NCBI GenBank assembly: GCA_938039225.1
Contig: CALHVH010000052.1
Location: forward strand, 1 to 31,150
Origin: an uncultured Gammaproteobacteria bacterium
GTDB lineage: Bacteria; Pseudomonadota; Gammaproteobacteria; Steroidobacterales; JABDMI01
DNA: 31,150 bases
Direction of reading: 5' to 3'
Made by a program: the position numbers and the translations under genes. Within the stretch, counting starts at the first letter, position 1. Every line of letters starts with the position of its first letter. The notes under the pieces were generated by a model. That model saw nothing but the letters and a program-made list of their open reading frames with translations, ran no database searches and had not been told where the DNA came from. Shown piece after piece: positions 16,539 to 26,920 of the stretch.

Positions 16539-17423
16539 ATGTCACTAATCACTCGCGAAGCAATTTGGTCTGAAGATAAAGAATTATTACGAGAAATTCG
16601 TAAAGTGGTATTTATCCAAGAACAAAATGTACCAAAAGATCTTGAATGGGATGACAGAGACACCGAGTGTTGGCACGCATTAGTTGAACTAGATGGCAAA
16701 GCCGTTGCTACTGGCCGTCTAGACACCGATGGTAAAATTGGACGCATGGCTGTGTTAAAAGAATTTCGTGGTCAAGAGTTAGGTAAAGCCGTTTTAACAC
16801 AGCTTATTAAAATCGCTAGACGAGAAGGAATAACAAAAACCTATATGCATGCTCAATGTCATGCCTTACCCTTTTATCTAAAGAATGGCTTCAAAGCAAT
16901 AGGTGATGTATATGATGAAGCGGGAATTCCACATCAAAACGCCGAAGAAATTCTTTCTGTTGAGAGCTTAGTTTTTAGCGATGCAGTAAACATGTTAACA
17001 AACACAATAGGTAATTCAACTAAACAGGTGTTTATAAAGCTAAGCGATGTAAATCATCCCTTACTTTGCAAAAGAGAATTGATAAGCAGCTTAAAATCGA
17101 AAGCCATAGAATCCAATCGCCACCAAATAAATATTTTATTAGAAAAAACACGTCCCAGTAAACGAAGTGACGAATTCGTAAGACTCTATCAGCGCTTAAG
17201 CGACAAAATAGCCATACGTGTTTATAAAAGCAATCAAAAAGAAGCCGACAAACGTCAGTTTATTGTGATTGATAAAGAACTAGTTGCCTGGCAAACTAAT
17301 CCAGAGTATTCCGACCTAAGAATCTTACGTGACTCTGATAGAATAAACCGTTTCAGAGATGACTTCGAAACGGCATGGAAAAATTCGGAAAGAGACTTAA
17401 GTTTATTAAAACTTTATCTTTAA
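16539..17423 (+). CDS. GNAT acetyltransferase with an extra C-terminal domain
   Basis: This 294-residue cytosolic protein has two parts. Residues about 1-145 are an ElaA-like GNAT domain: VFIQEQNVP, the acetyl-CoA-binding strand and loop VATGRLDTDGKIGRMAVLKEFRGQELGKAVL (R/Q-x-x-G-x-A type), then HAQCHALPFYLKNGF. Residues about 150-294 are a separate domain with short charged helices and strands (RQFIVIDKELVAWQTNPEYSD), ending FRDDFETAWKNS. That half is of a kind I associate with proteins found near purB and GNAT genes in other gammaproteobacteria and resembles a phospholipase-D-like fold without visible HKD motifs. The substrate is unknown. There is no Shine-Dalgarno, and the upstream palindromic repeat may affect expression. 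It converges on the giant lipoprotein gene with one base between stops and no terminator seen. Confidence 0.8.
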   Translation: MSLITREAIWSEDKELLREIRKVVFIQEQNVPKDLEWDDRDTECWHALVELDGKAVATGRLDTDGKIGRMAVLKEFRGQELGKAVLTQLIKIARREGITKTYMHAQCHALPFYLKNGFKAIGDVYDEAGIPHQNAEEILSVESLVFSDAVNMLTNTIGNSTKQVFIKLSDVNHPLLCKRELISSLKSKAIESNRHQINILLEKTRPSKRSDEFVRLYQRLSDKIAIRVYKSNQKEADKRQFIVIDKELVAWQTNPEYSDLRILRDSDRINRFRDDFETAWKNSERDLSLLKLYL

Positions 17424-17424
17424 A

Positions 17425-20400
17425 TTAATTAATCGTTATCGCAAAAGTCTCTGGTGCATCAGTAGGAAATATAAGGGATGGGTTAGTTAATACTTCAATA
17501 GTTAGCGTGCCGCTTACTGGGCCCGCTGTATTAAATCTAACCTCATAAGTTCCATCCCCCCTATCTATCATAGGAATGAAGCCAGCATCTATAGTAGATT
17601 CTGCTGTAGTTAAAGGTGCTAATAAGCTTATACCTGCTGGCAATGTTGCTGTATCAACTTTAAAGAAGACAGAATTACCGCTAGCCATATTTACTCCATC
17701 TGCTCTAATAGGCTGTATTCTAAATGACAATTCTTCCCCAGCTATTAGTGAACCCGTAGGTGAAAGCAAAATACTAGATGTTGTACCAATGCGAGTATTT
17801 TGACCATTATCAGTAGCAATATTTCCTGGGTAATAATATCCCACATCAACTGCCCCTACATCCACAGCTCCTGCATCTGGATCAGTAGTCCTACCTGTAA
17901 CTTCGGCAGAGGTTAGATCTCCAACTCCTGTATCACGCGCAGGATTATCATTTAAATTACGTAAATAATATCCCCGATCTGCAACAGGCGAAAGACCAAA
18001 AGGACCATCAGGAATCACATTAGTACATAAGGCATTCATCGGGTCATTATCAAAGTAATTATTTGTACAAGCACTTGCAGTAACAGCACCAGAAAAGAAA
18101 TAATCTTCTGAACCGACGTTAGTAGTTTTATTGTCTTTAGAAATATTATTAAAGTAATTTAGATCACCATCAAAAACATAATAGGCACCACCCTGAGTAC
18201 TACTTTCGTTATACATCATGGTGTTATTACTGATTCTAACCTGCAAGCCATTTTCTTGATAAATTGCACCAGCAAGGTTGGCCCAGTTACCTAAAACCAG
18301 ATTACTTATTATATTTATTGGGTTATTCAAGGTGTCTTTTAGATAAATTGCACCTCCTCCCCCATTAGCTGTATTTGCAGTAATAATATTATATTTAATA
18401 TCAATTTCAGACTGATCAAAACCAGCAATAGCTCCACCATTACCGGCGGCAAGATTACCACTGATTGTAGAATTAAGAACAGTCAACGTTGCAGTACTTG
18501 AATAAATCCCTCCACCAGCTTCTCGTTGTGCAGTATTATTTCCAGTGATTGTGTTATTCAATATTCTGGAATTATCTATATTTAACTCAGCATTATTACG
18601 TACACCAATAGCACCACCACTAGAAAACACATTCGAAAGAGACTCAATTCTATTAGCCTCTAGTAGACTATCAATGAGTTGAACCGTTGTACCAATACCA
18701 GTAACGGAAAGCCCACCTCCCAACAAAGCAGTATCTGGGTCGGTAGAACTCAAACGGTTGTTGGAGATCTGTGTATTAGAAATAAAGGCTTCAGCTCCAC
18801 TTCGCACGCTAACGCCTCCACCACGATTTATGGTCTGCGTATCTGAATTTACCAAGTTGTTATCCACAAAACTATTTTTAATTTCAACCGAAGTGCCAAC
18901 ATCAGCAATATAGATTCCTCCACCATTAGAATTAGACTCATTTTCCGTAACCCAAACTGTATCTAAATTAACAGTAGATCCAGCTGTTACCGCAATAGCT
19001 CCTCCGTTACGCTCACTTGGCTCTCCAGTAGCACCACTCACTTTAAAATTAGCGATATCAATATTTGTACACGAAGGCAAATAGAAAGCCGTATTTTGAT
19101 CAGCAATGTTAAAGTCAAAACCTGAAGTAGGTCTACCATCTGCATCTAAGTTTACAATCGCAGGTCTAATTGGGTCGGCATCAGGACTCATAGACCCAAC
19201 AACAGCTAAGTTATTACACTCAGTAATGCCAACAGAATTATCAAAAAAAGTATTTTCAGCAATGAGAACAAAGGCAATGTCATTAGCATCAGCGGAACCA
19301 AAAATTGGATCAGGAAGGACAGCGCTAGCATTTGTCCAGTTACTGCTAGAACCGTCACCAGTTGCAGTATCGTCAATTAACGTAACCTGTGTGTTTGTAA
19401 CAAGAGGATTACTTCCAACTAATTGCTCAATTTCATCAGATACCAAATCACCATCCGCATCTGCTTCGGCAAGAGTATCAACAACATATATGGTTCGACT
19501 GATAGTAGGCGCTCCAGCTATGACATAGTCGCGAGTAAACGGCCCACCGGCAGTTGTCGGAACGTTAATAATTTGATTAGACCCTAATGTTGCTGTATCC
19601 CCTGCATATGTTATTCCTAGTGGCGCACCACCAGCATCTACAGCCGTTGTAGGATCGGTATAGACAGATCCAGCTACTAAGAAAATGGTTTCACCAGTAT
19701 TCAGGCTCATAAATGGTGGATCATTATCTTCAATAACTGCGGTGGCAGTAGCCGCAACGATAACAGCTTCAGGAACTGAGGAACTTACCAGCGTCACAGA
19801 GAATTCCTCATCCATCTCGGCAACTAAATCACCTAAAACTTCAACATCTACACTTACAGATGTCGACCCAGCAGGAATGGTAATCACACGATCAACAAAA
19901 GCTGTATAGTCATCGCCCGCAATCGCCGTTCCGTCGATGGTACTGGCCTCAACTGTAATCGGTATAACTGCGGCAGCATTTAATGATATTTCAAAAAAAG
20001 TTAGTGTGGCGACATTATCACCCTCTTCTGCTATTCCCGGATTAGGCAATAAACTAATCTCGACTTGATCATCATTTACAATAGTACCGGTCGCTGTATT
20101 CTCTGCGAGAACTGTGCTGATAGTCCCATTACTTGCTCCGATTAATTGCACCGTGAATGTTTCATCACCTTCAAAAAGGTCATCTGCTAAAGTAAAAATC
20201 TGAATCGTATTACTGATGTCGCCAGCAGGTATTGTTACAGACAGTAGTGATGGACCTACAAAATCTGTTCCCAACTGAGCTGAACCAGAATTAAGTGCAA
20301 ACGTAACTACTGTATTTGAACTCGCTGGATTACTCATATTGACGGTGAAATCCAATGACACTGGAGTATCGCCAACGTTTCCTTCTGTAACACTTGCATC

Positions 20401-23400
20401 CAAAATGCTTAGCACTATAGTATCGTCATTAACAATCGTCCCAACTGCTGACTGTAAGCTTGTATCAATCAAAACCCCATTATCAGTTGAATCTATCGTT
20501 ACTGTAATAGTTTCATCACCTTCAAGAGTAGCGTCGCCAATAATAGGTATATCTAAATTTGCTGTTAATTGGCCAGCGGGAATCAGAACAGTCAAAGGAA
20601 CTGGAGTAACGTAATCATTAACGGGATTGTTAACACCAATTCCATCAGTAATTGAATACGATACTACGGTATCAGAGAGCATTGTTTGGTCTAAAGTTAG
20701 TACAAAACTTAAATTAGAAGAATCGCCAGAGTTTCCTTCATTAATGCTAGCATCAGAAATACTAACCGTTGCAACATCGTCATTAAGAATTGTACCCGTT
20801 GCTAAGTCATCTATCAGTGCACCGATGGATGCTGATAACAACTGTATATTTAGCGTTTCATCATCTTCAACTAAATCATCAGAATTAACAAATACACTTA
20901 GCGTATAACTTATATCTCCCTGAGGAACCGTTATTTCGAACACATTAGGTGATACTAACGGATCAGTTGGAGTTACAAAATCATTATCACCATTATCAGT
21001 AGTTGAGGTGCCTCCAGCAATTCCATACTGAAGTACCAAGTCATTATCCAGAGGGTTACTTAGAGAAATAACATAATCCAGACTTGAGTTCGGATCACCA
21101 GTGTTACCTTCAATAGTGCTAGCATCAGAGATACTAATTTCTAGAGCATCATCATTCTCAATCGTACCAACAGCTATAGACCTACCTAAAACAGCATTAA
21201 CAGGATTAAGTAAACTGAGATTGAAAGTCTCATTATTCTCAACAGTTGTGTCACCTTGAATATCAACCGCGGCAAAAACATCGGTAGTCCCTGCAGGAAT
21301 AGTAATGATAGTACTTAAACCTACATAATCGCTTCCTCCCAAGGCGGTACCATTACTACTGTTTACTTCAACTGTTACATCAACTAGGCTCTCTTGATCC
21401 ATGCTCACTAGAAATTGAAGTTCTGATGTTCCGACATTACCCTCAATCAGAGTAGCATCTTGGATACTCACTGTAGATACATCATCATTCACAATCGTAG
21501 CTGTAGCAATTACATTAGCACCTAAAATTGCATTTACAGGCGCTGATAAAACTAAATCGAAATCTTCATCGGCTTCAACCGTTGTGTCACCATTAATTGT
21601 GACATCGATCGTGCCTGACACATTACCTGCTGGAATATCTAAGGTACCATTTAGTCCAATATAATCACTATTATTCGATAATGCAGTACCATTAACTGAC
21701 TCAAAATCCACAGTCACAACTTCTGTACTCGCTTGATCCAACTCTACTCTAAATGTAGCCACGCTTGGGCCACTTGCTCCTTCGAAAACCGAAAGCGAAG
21801 TGATAGAGAAATTTAATACTGGTGCAATAAGCTCAACATTACGCACTTCAGTTGCCGTATTGTTTGCAGCGTCGGTTGCCATATAGGTCACTGTATAAGT
21901 ACCCGGTATACTCGTGTCAATCACCGGCACAGTATTACCACTCGAATCAGTAATTACCGTCGTCACTGTAATTGTTCCATCAATATCATCAACAGCAGTT
22001 GCACTTAAATCAGGGGTAGCGCCTAAGAAAATTATTTGCGGTTCAGAAATCACTGTTGGAGTAATCACTGGTAGGCTTGTGTCTTGAACCGTCACCGTAC
22101 GAGTCACTTCTAAGGCTGCATTACCTGCTGAGTCTGTAACATTATAAGTTACGCTGTAATCTCCAGGAACAGATGTATCAACTGCACTACTATCAATTAC
22201 GATTACAGAAGTAAGGTCGCCGTCGATAGTATCGGTGGCAGTTGCATTTAATTCTGTATAAGCAGTACCCGCTTCAATGATTTGTGGGTTAGCTCCTAGC
22301 AAAGTAATCACTGGTAGAACTGTGTCTTGAACCGTCACCGTACGAGTCACTTCTAAGGCTGCATTACCTGCCGCATCTGTAACGTTATAAGTAAGAGTAT
22401 AAACACCAGGGGTATTTGTATCGATGATATCTCCACCAATCACAACTGCTGATGTTAAGTTACCATCAAGAGAATCCGAGGCAGTTGCTCCGTCTTCAGT
22501 ATATGCATCCACTCCAGCCTCTAGCGTGACAGAAGAAGATCCTAGCAAAGTTAATACGGGTGGAATCACATCAATAAACGTAACGAGACCAGATGTAGTT
22601 GCATCGGGCGCTTCATCACTAGTTACTGTTACTACATTTACTAAATCAGCAAAACTATTCAACTCACTTTGTAAAACGGTATGAATCGCTGTACACGTTA
22701 TAGTTGAATTAGCATCGGGTGCGACTGTTAATACCCTTGAATCACACACAGGAGGATTATCACTAAGATTGTCTATCAAACTAACATTGTTTACTGTGAC
22801 ATTGCCTACATTGTTAACTTGATAAGTATAGGTAATTACATCACCTACTAATCCAACACTGTCAACATCAGCATTCACTTCTACCGTTATTTCTGGTGAT
22901 TGCCTTAAGCTTATAGTTGCCGAGGAATCAAAAATTGTTGACGCACCAGTTTCATCGGTGGTCACTCTTACCGTGCTAATTAATGGACGACCTACATCAA
23001 TATCAGCTTGCGTTACTACATAACTGGCTTCTGTTATCCAAGTCTCACCCACTTCAAGAACACTGTTTTGATTTATAGATTCTACAACTGGGTTAATAGC
23101 CAAGACAGCGCCATTTGATAAGGTATATACAGGGGCGACATCATTTAGGCTCACATTACCGTTATTGATAATACTGATTGTAAAAGTGGCAATATCGCCT
23201 GCAGCTGATATTACAGAAGGGGATCCAAGGTTTGATAATTCTAATGAAGGCGCTTGTATAACTGAGGTTTGAACTAATGATGTTTCAGATGAGTTTACAC
23301 TAACCGTATTTACTAAATTTTCACCTAAATCAATATCTGCTTGAGAAACTGTATAGCTTGTAGAATAGACCCACTGTTCACCTATTTCTAAAACCCCATC

Positions 23401-26400
23401 TGCATTTAAACTTTCAGTGGGCGTTCCTAAAGGCAAGTTAATGCCATTGGACAAAGTATCCACTGGCAGAATGTCGTTTAAATTAATATTGCCTGTATTA
23501 ATAACTACGATTTCATAATCCAAAATATCACCAGCATCACTAGCAGGATTAGGCCCACCAGTTTGCGACTTGATTACATTAAAACTCGGTACTTGCTGTA
23601 AACGTACAGTTGAAGAATCTGAAATTGGATTTTGGCCTATTTGCGTACTTATAAGCGACGCAATGGAGTTTATATCTAAGCCAGAATCAATGTCAGATTG
23701 AGTAACAATGTAACTCGCTGTGTAGGACCAGGTTTCTCCAACTTCTAAAAGACCATTATTAATAAGACTTTCTGTTGCAGGACCAAGATCAAGATTTACG
23801 CCATTAGATAAAACAAGCTCAGGCAATAGTGCGTTTAGCGTTACATTGCCATTATTAATCAATTCAATGGTATAAATAATCACATCATCAACTGACGTGA
23901 TAGGGTCAGATACGCTTGTAGCTGAGTTGGTAATTATTAAGGAAGGCGCTTGCGTAACTGGCGTCTCTACCGTATCGACTTCGTTTGAGTCTACGCTGGT
24001 AGTATTTGAAATAACTAAGCCAGAATCAATATCAGCTTGAGTAACGGTATAGCTTGTAGTGTAAGTCCATGTTTCACCCACTTCCAATACACCATCATCC
24101 GTAGAACTTTCTGAAATAGGTCCCGGAATGAGTTCAACACCATTCGACAATGTACTAGTGGGCATGATGCCGGTAATATTAATATTGCCGGTATTAATTA
24201 AACTAACCGTATAAACCAGCACATCACCTGCCGCTGTTGCTGGATTTGGACCACTGGTTTGGACACTGCTTAAAACAAACTCAGGATTTTGTGACAAAGG
24301 CGTTACAACTGCCGATACAAATGCAGTTGTGCCGGTTTCAGCGGTAATCACAGTGGCGGTATTGGTTAATGCCAGACCGGCATCCATATCCGATTGCGTC
24401 ACAATATAAGAACTTGTGTACACCCAGGTCTCACCAACCTCTAAAACATTATTAGCAGAAACACTTTCAGTTGCTACGCTTAAAGGAACAATAACTCCAT
24501 TTGATAATAATACAGATGGCATTACCTCTGTGATATCTAGGGTTCCATCATTCACTACAGTTAAAGTGTAATTAATAACATCACCTGCTGATGTTATTGG
24601 ATCAGAACTTGCAACTTGCGTATGCGTTAAGCTTAAACTCGCAACCGCCTGCGACTCACCGCTTTGTTGACATAAAGAGATATCAATTTCAGAGGAAGTA
24701 TTTGGATAAATAGAAAAATTATTATTTCGAAAGCGTCTAATTTCAGGGTTTATAGCGGTTATTTCTACCAAAGCTTGCGTATTAGCAAAAACACCCGCAC
24801 CAAAAAATTTGGCGTCTAATACACAATCCGACAAATCATCTATAACCGCATCAATTAAAGCTGTTGTTGGTAAAGCAAGGTCTAATTCGGTGGCATTTGC
24901 GTTCATTGCATTGGCAAAACCACCTAGATTTAAACCATACTGCAAGCTTTCCTGACTAGCATTTTGCATAGGAGCTAGAGGTTCGGCTGGTTTAATAGAA
25001 AATGCATTAAACCCTAGTGCTTGTTCAGAAATAGCAATATTGTTTTTAATCGTAGACGAAAAATTATTGCTAGATTCATGCCGAGCTTTACGAATAACCG
25101 CAGAGGTATAAGGCGTAACACTAATGTGGCTTTGGCCACTTTGCCACATTGATTGCAGGATTGGAGCATCTGAAAGCTGAATAACTCTTGGAGCTAGATT
25201 ATTGACATTTGCATCAGACTCATCGATAAATTGACCGCCCTGTGCACTTGCCATAAACAGTGATTGAGTTTGTGGAATTTCTGCTTGCCAACTCCCATCT
25301 AAATTCGTACTGGCTGCGACCACAGTTGCATCTAATAACTCAAGCCCATTCACATTAAAGGGGTGTACTGAAACAATTGAATTATTAACTGCACCTTTAT
25401 GCAATGAACCAGAAACAGTGACTCGATTTATAGGACTGTCACTTACAAAAATATTAATAACACCCCTGTCTTCAGTAATTCCGTCACTCAGGGTGTAAAT
25501 TAAAACCTCTGTTCCAACAAAACCAGCGTTTGGCGTGTAGGACAGCACATCATCACTCAAATCAAAAGCTGTACTGTTATCATCAACACTAACTGAACCA
25601 TTAATAGGATCACTTATCTCAACCAATTGCAAAGGGTCATTATCGGGATCACTATCATTAGCAAATGGCTGCAAGCTAACTAAAGTTGCAACACCAGTAT
25701 CGATTGAATCATCAATGGCTAAAGGTGCTTGATTAACCGCTTTAGTACGCACCTCTATACTCACTGAGCTAGCCACACTGTTTACGCCATCGCTAACAAT
25801 GTAGAGAAATGAATCGAGTCCGATATAATTTGAGTCGGGAGTGTATTCAACAGCAGGAACGTTTACTCCATCCCTGCTTATCGTGGTAATAAGTACAGAA
25901 CCATGATCCGGACCAATAATGTCTGTGATAATTAATTCAGCATTTTCCGGATCATTGTCATTGACGAGTACATCGATAAAAGTTGCCGTCTCGAATAAAA
26001 CAATTACGTCATCACTCATTGCTACTGGCGCTTGATTTCCACCGATAAGGTCTTCATTTACAATCAGTGTAACGGTCGCAGTTTCTTCAAAGATACCGTC
26101 TGATACTGTATAACTAAATTCTTCTTGACCGGTAAAATTATTGTTGGGTATAAACTGAATTATTTGGCCATTGATAATACTTAATGAACCATTTACTGAG
26201 TCCGCTACAGAAACTATTGTTAGCTCATCACCATTTTCATCGGAGTCATTTTCTAAAACATTAATTTGTACAACAGTATTAATACTAGCAACCACACGGT
26301 CATTAACAACTACTGGTCGTATGTTGGCAGGATTCAAACTTAACTGAACCAATGCGCTAGCAGATGCACCATTGCTATCGGTTATTGTATAAGTAAGACT

Positions 26401-26697
26401 GTCATCTCCAATAAAATCTTGATCTATGGTTAAGCGAATACTTGTTCTATTAACAATTTCTGCAGAACCATTTACTGGCTGTGTTATCTCAGTGATAGAA
26501 ATACTGTCGCCATCAGGATCAGAATCATTATTGAGTACAGGTAAATCTACATTTGAATCAATGCTAAAACTATCAGAAATAGCGAGAGGCGCTTGATTTT
26601 CAACTTGCGGAGTCTTTTTTGGAGAACTGCCACTACCACCACATGCTGCTAAAAAGAAGCAAAGAAGAAACACGAGGTAGTAGAATTTTTTAATCAT
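17425..26697 (-). CDS. Giant modular surface lipoprotein (3090 residues)
   Basis: A lipoprotein signal (LAAC, lipidated Cys19) is followed by GGSGSSPKK. The modules are: four cadherin-like/VCBS-type domains (about 35-421, each with NDSDP-type and YTxSDG signatures); an unassigned region, partly helical (about 422-679); six DUF11-like repeats (about 680-1374, VGDVxxYT, LSNGV, VLEVGETW, YxVTQxDID); three HYR/DUF5011-like domains (about 1375-1625, GxYTLTYNVTDAAGN); six Calx-beta domains (about 1626-2330, each ending TIxNDD); a calcium-binding TSP3-like motif (DADGDLVSDEIEQ, about 2405); a PMP-like beta-helix with GGAI/GGGI repeats (about 2430-2910); and an Ig-like tail. There is no autotransporter barrel and no RTX repeat. 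It is probably a membrane-anchored adhesin. The ATG has no Shine-Dalgarno and follows an AT-rich leader. Confidence 0.85.
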   Translation of the reverse strand: MIKKFYYLVFLLCFFLAACGGSGSSPKKTPQVENQAPLAISDSFSIDSNVDLPVLNNDSDPDGDSISITEITQPVNGSAEIVNRTSIRLTIDQDFIGDDSLTYTITDSNGASASALVQLSLNPANIRPVVVNDRVVASINTVVQINVLENDSDENGDELTIVSVADSVNGSLSIINGQIIQFIPNNNFTGQEEFSYTVSDGIFEETATVTLIVNEDLIGGNQAPVAMSDDVIVLFETATFIDVLVNDNDPENAELIITDIIGPDHGSVLITTISRDGVNVPAVEYTPDSNYIGLDSFLYIVSDGVNSVASSVSIEVRTKAVNQAPLAIDDSIDTGVATLVSLQPFANDSDPDNDPLQLVEISDPINGSVSVDDNSTAFDLSDDVLSYTPNAGFVGTEVLIYTLSDGITEDRGVINIFVSDSPINRVTVSGSLHKGAVNNSIVSVHPFNVNGLELLDATVVAASTNLDGSWQAEIPQTQSLFMASAQGGQFIDESDANVNNLAPRVIQLSDAPILQSMWQSGQSHISVTPYTSAVIRKARHESSNNFSSTIKNNIAISEQALGFNAFSIKPAEPLAPMQNASQESLQYGLNLGGFANAMNANATELDLALPTTALIDAVIDDLSDCVLDAKFFGAGVFANTQALVEITAINPEIRRFRNNNFSIYPNTSSEIDISLCQQSGESQAVASLSLTHTQVASSDPITSAGDVINYTLTVVNDGTLDITEVMPSVLLSNGVIVPLSVATESVSANNVLEVGETWVYTSSYIVTQSDMDAGLALTNTATVITAETGTTAFVSAVVTPLSQNPEFVLSSVQTSGPNPATAAGDVLVYTVSLINTGNINITGIMPTSTLSNGVELIPGPISESSTDDGVLEVGETWTYTTSYTVTQADIDSGLVISNTTSVDSNEVDTVETPVTQAPSLIITNSATSVSDPITSVDDVIIYTIELINNGNVTLNALLPELVLSNGVNLDLGPATESLINNGLLEVGETWSYTASYIVTQSDIDSGLDINSIASLISTQIGQNPISDSSTVRLQQVPSFNVIKSQTGGPNPASDAGDILDYEIVVINTGNINLNDILPVDTLSNGINLPLGTPTESLNADGVLEIGEQWVYSTSYTVSQADIDLGENLVNTVSVNSSETSLVQTSVIQAPSLELSNLGSPSVISAAGDIATFTISIINNGNVSLNDVAPVYTLSNGAVLAINPVVESINQNSVLEVGETWITEASYVVTQADIDVGRPLISTVRVTTDETGASTIFDSSATISLRQSPEITVEVNADVDSVGLVGDVITYTYQVNNVGNVTVNNVSLIDNLSDNPPVCDSRVLTVAPDANSTITCTAIHTVLQSELNSFADLVNVVTVTSDEAPDATTSGLVTFIDVIPPVLTLLGSSSVTLEAGVDAYTEDGATASDSLDGNLTSAVVIGGDIIDTNTPGVYTLTYNVTDAAGNAALEVTRTVTVQDTVLPVITLLGANPQIIEAGTAYTELNATATDTIDGDLTSVIVIDSSAVDTSVPGDYSVTYNVTDSAGNAALEVTRTVTVQDTSLPVITPTVISEPQIIFLGATPDLSATAVDDIDGTITVTTVITDSSGNTVPVIDTSIPGTYTVTYMATDAANNTATEVRNVELIAPVLNFSITSLSVFEGASGPSVATFRVELDQASTEVVTVDFESVNGTALSNNSDYIGLNGTLDIPAGNVSGTIDVTINGDTTVEADEDFDLVLSAPVNAILGANVIATATIVNDDVSTVSIQDATLIEGNVGTSELQFLVSMDQESLVDVTVEVNSSNGTALGGSDYVGLSTIITIPAGTTDVFAAVDIQGDTTVENNETFNLSLLNPVNAVLGRSIAVGTIENDDALEISISDASTIEGNTGDPNSSLDYVISLSNPLDNDLVLQYGIAGGTSTTDNGDNDFVTPTDPLVSPNVFEITVPQGDISYTLSVFVNSDDLVEDDETLNIQLLSASIGALIDDLATGTILNDDVATVSISDASINEGNSGDSSNLSFVLTLDQTMLSDTVVSYSITDGIGVNNPVNDYVTPVPLTVLIPAGQLTANLDIPIIGDATLEGDETITVTIDSTDNGVLIDTSLQSAVGTIVNDDTIVLSILDASVTEGNVGDTPVSLDFTVNMSNPASSNTVVTFALNSGSAQLGTDFVGPSLLSVTIPAGDISNTIQIFTLADDLFEGDETFTVQLIGASNGTISTVLAENTATGTIVNDDQVEISLLPNPGIAEEGDNVATLTFFEISLNAAAVIPITVEASTIDGTAIAGDDYTAFVDRVITIPAGSTSVSVDVEVLGDLVAEMDEEFSVTLVSSSVPEAVIVAATATAVIEDNDPPFMSLNTGETIFLVAGSVYTDPTTAVDAGGAPLGITYAGDTATLGSNQIINVPTTAGGPFTRDYVIAGAPTISRTIYVVDTLAEADADGDLVSDEIEQLVGSNPLVTNTQVTLIDDTATGDGSSSNWTNASAVLPDPIFGSADANDIAFVLIAENTFFDNSVGITECNNLAVVGSMSPDADPIRPAIVNLDADGRPTSGFDFNIADQNTAFYLPSCTNIDIANFKVSGATGEPSERNGGAIAVTAGSTVNLDTVWVTENESNSNGGGIYIADVGTSVEIKNSFVDNNLVNSDTQTINRGGGVSVRSGAEAFISNTQISNNRLSSTDPDTALLGGGLSVTGIGTTVQLIDSLLEANRIESLSNVFSSGGAIGVRNNAELNIDNSRILNNTITGNNTAQREAGGGIYSSTATLTVLNSTISGNLAAGNGGAIAGFDQSEIDIKYNIITANTANGGGGAIYLKDTLNNPINIISNLVLGNWANLAGAIYQENGLQVRISNNTMMYNESSTQGGAYYVFDGDLNYFNNISKDNKTTNVGSEDYFFSGAVTASACTNNYFDNDPMNALCTNVIPDGPFGLSPVADRGYYLRNLNDNPARDTGVGDLTSAEVTGRTTDPDAGAVDVGAVDVGYYYPGNIATDNGQNTRIGTTSSILLSPTGSLIAGEELSFRIQPIRADGVNMASGNSVFFKVDTATLPAGISLLAPLTTAESTIDAGFIPMIDRGDGTYEVRFNTAGPVSGTLTIEVLTNPSLIFPTDAPETFAITIN
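22078..22128 (-). repeat. 51-bp exact direct repeat, copy 1 (inside the giant gene)
   Basis: This stretch is identical to 22321-22371 at a 243-base (81-codon) period. It encodes the end of HYR-like domain 2 (AGNAALEVTRTVTVQDT), matching the end of domain 1, which points to recent in-frame duplication or gene conversion. Confidence 0.95.
22321..22371 (-). repeat. 51-bp exact direct repeat, copy 2 (inside the giant gene)
   Basis: This is the second copy of the repeat at 22078-22128, in the same orientation and reading frame. It encodes the end of HYR-like domain 1. The flanking parts of the two domains are similar but not identical, so identity is concentrated in this block. Confidence 0.95.
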
Positions 26698-26827
26698 TAA
26701 TTTATTTTTATAGTTTGTTTTTAAATGGATTTATAAGAATTCAAATTAGTAAATAGCGGCATAAATGAAAATAAAAAACTAATAATTACAGTCCCTATTA
26801 TGGCATTATTTACTCACCTCGGAAAGC

Positions 26828-26853
26828 AAAAACGCCTGAAATATCAGGCGTTT
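26828..26853 (-). terminator. Rho-independent terminator after the FecR-domain gene
   Basis: A perfect 10-bp stem (26830-26839 with 26844-26853, loop AATA), with the core GCCTGA/TCAGGC, is followed on the - strand by U residues (A at 26828-26832). It lies about 70 bases after the FecR-gene stop and 130 before the giant-gene start, so the giant gene needs its own promoter in 26698-26827. That stretch is very AT-rich, and I see no convincing hexamer pair there. Confidence 0.88.
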
Positions 26854-26920
26854 AACATTAATTAAACATTACTTATGTGCTTTATATACACCAAGATGAT
26901 TAACTATGATTGTATGCAAT

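Noticed and set aside
16391..16747. A 118-codon open frame on the - strand across the purB end, the palindromic repeat and the GNAT start
   Set aside because: It overlaps two well-supported genes and owes its openness to the repeat. The protein has low-complexity translation of the repeat and no recognisable domain.
17425..26697. RTX toxin or type I secreted protein
   Set aside because: There are no GGxGxDxxx nonapeptide repeats and no uncleaved C-terminal secretion signal. The N-terminus is a clear lipoprotein signal.
17425..26697. Autotransporter (PMP-like) reading because of the beta-helix
   Set aside because: The C-terminus is an Ig-like domain ending FAITIN, with no 12-strand membrane barrel and no terminal aromatic residue.
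17425..26697. CRISPR or satellite repeats suggested by recurring sequence
   Set aside because: The repeats are in-frame protein domains of about 80-125 codons with diverged DNA, and there are no regular short spacers.
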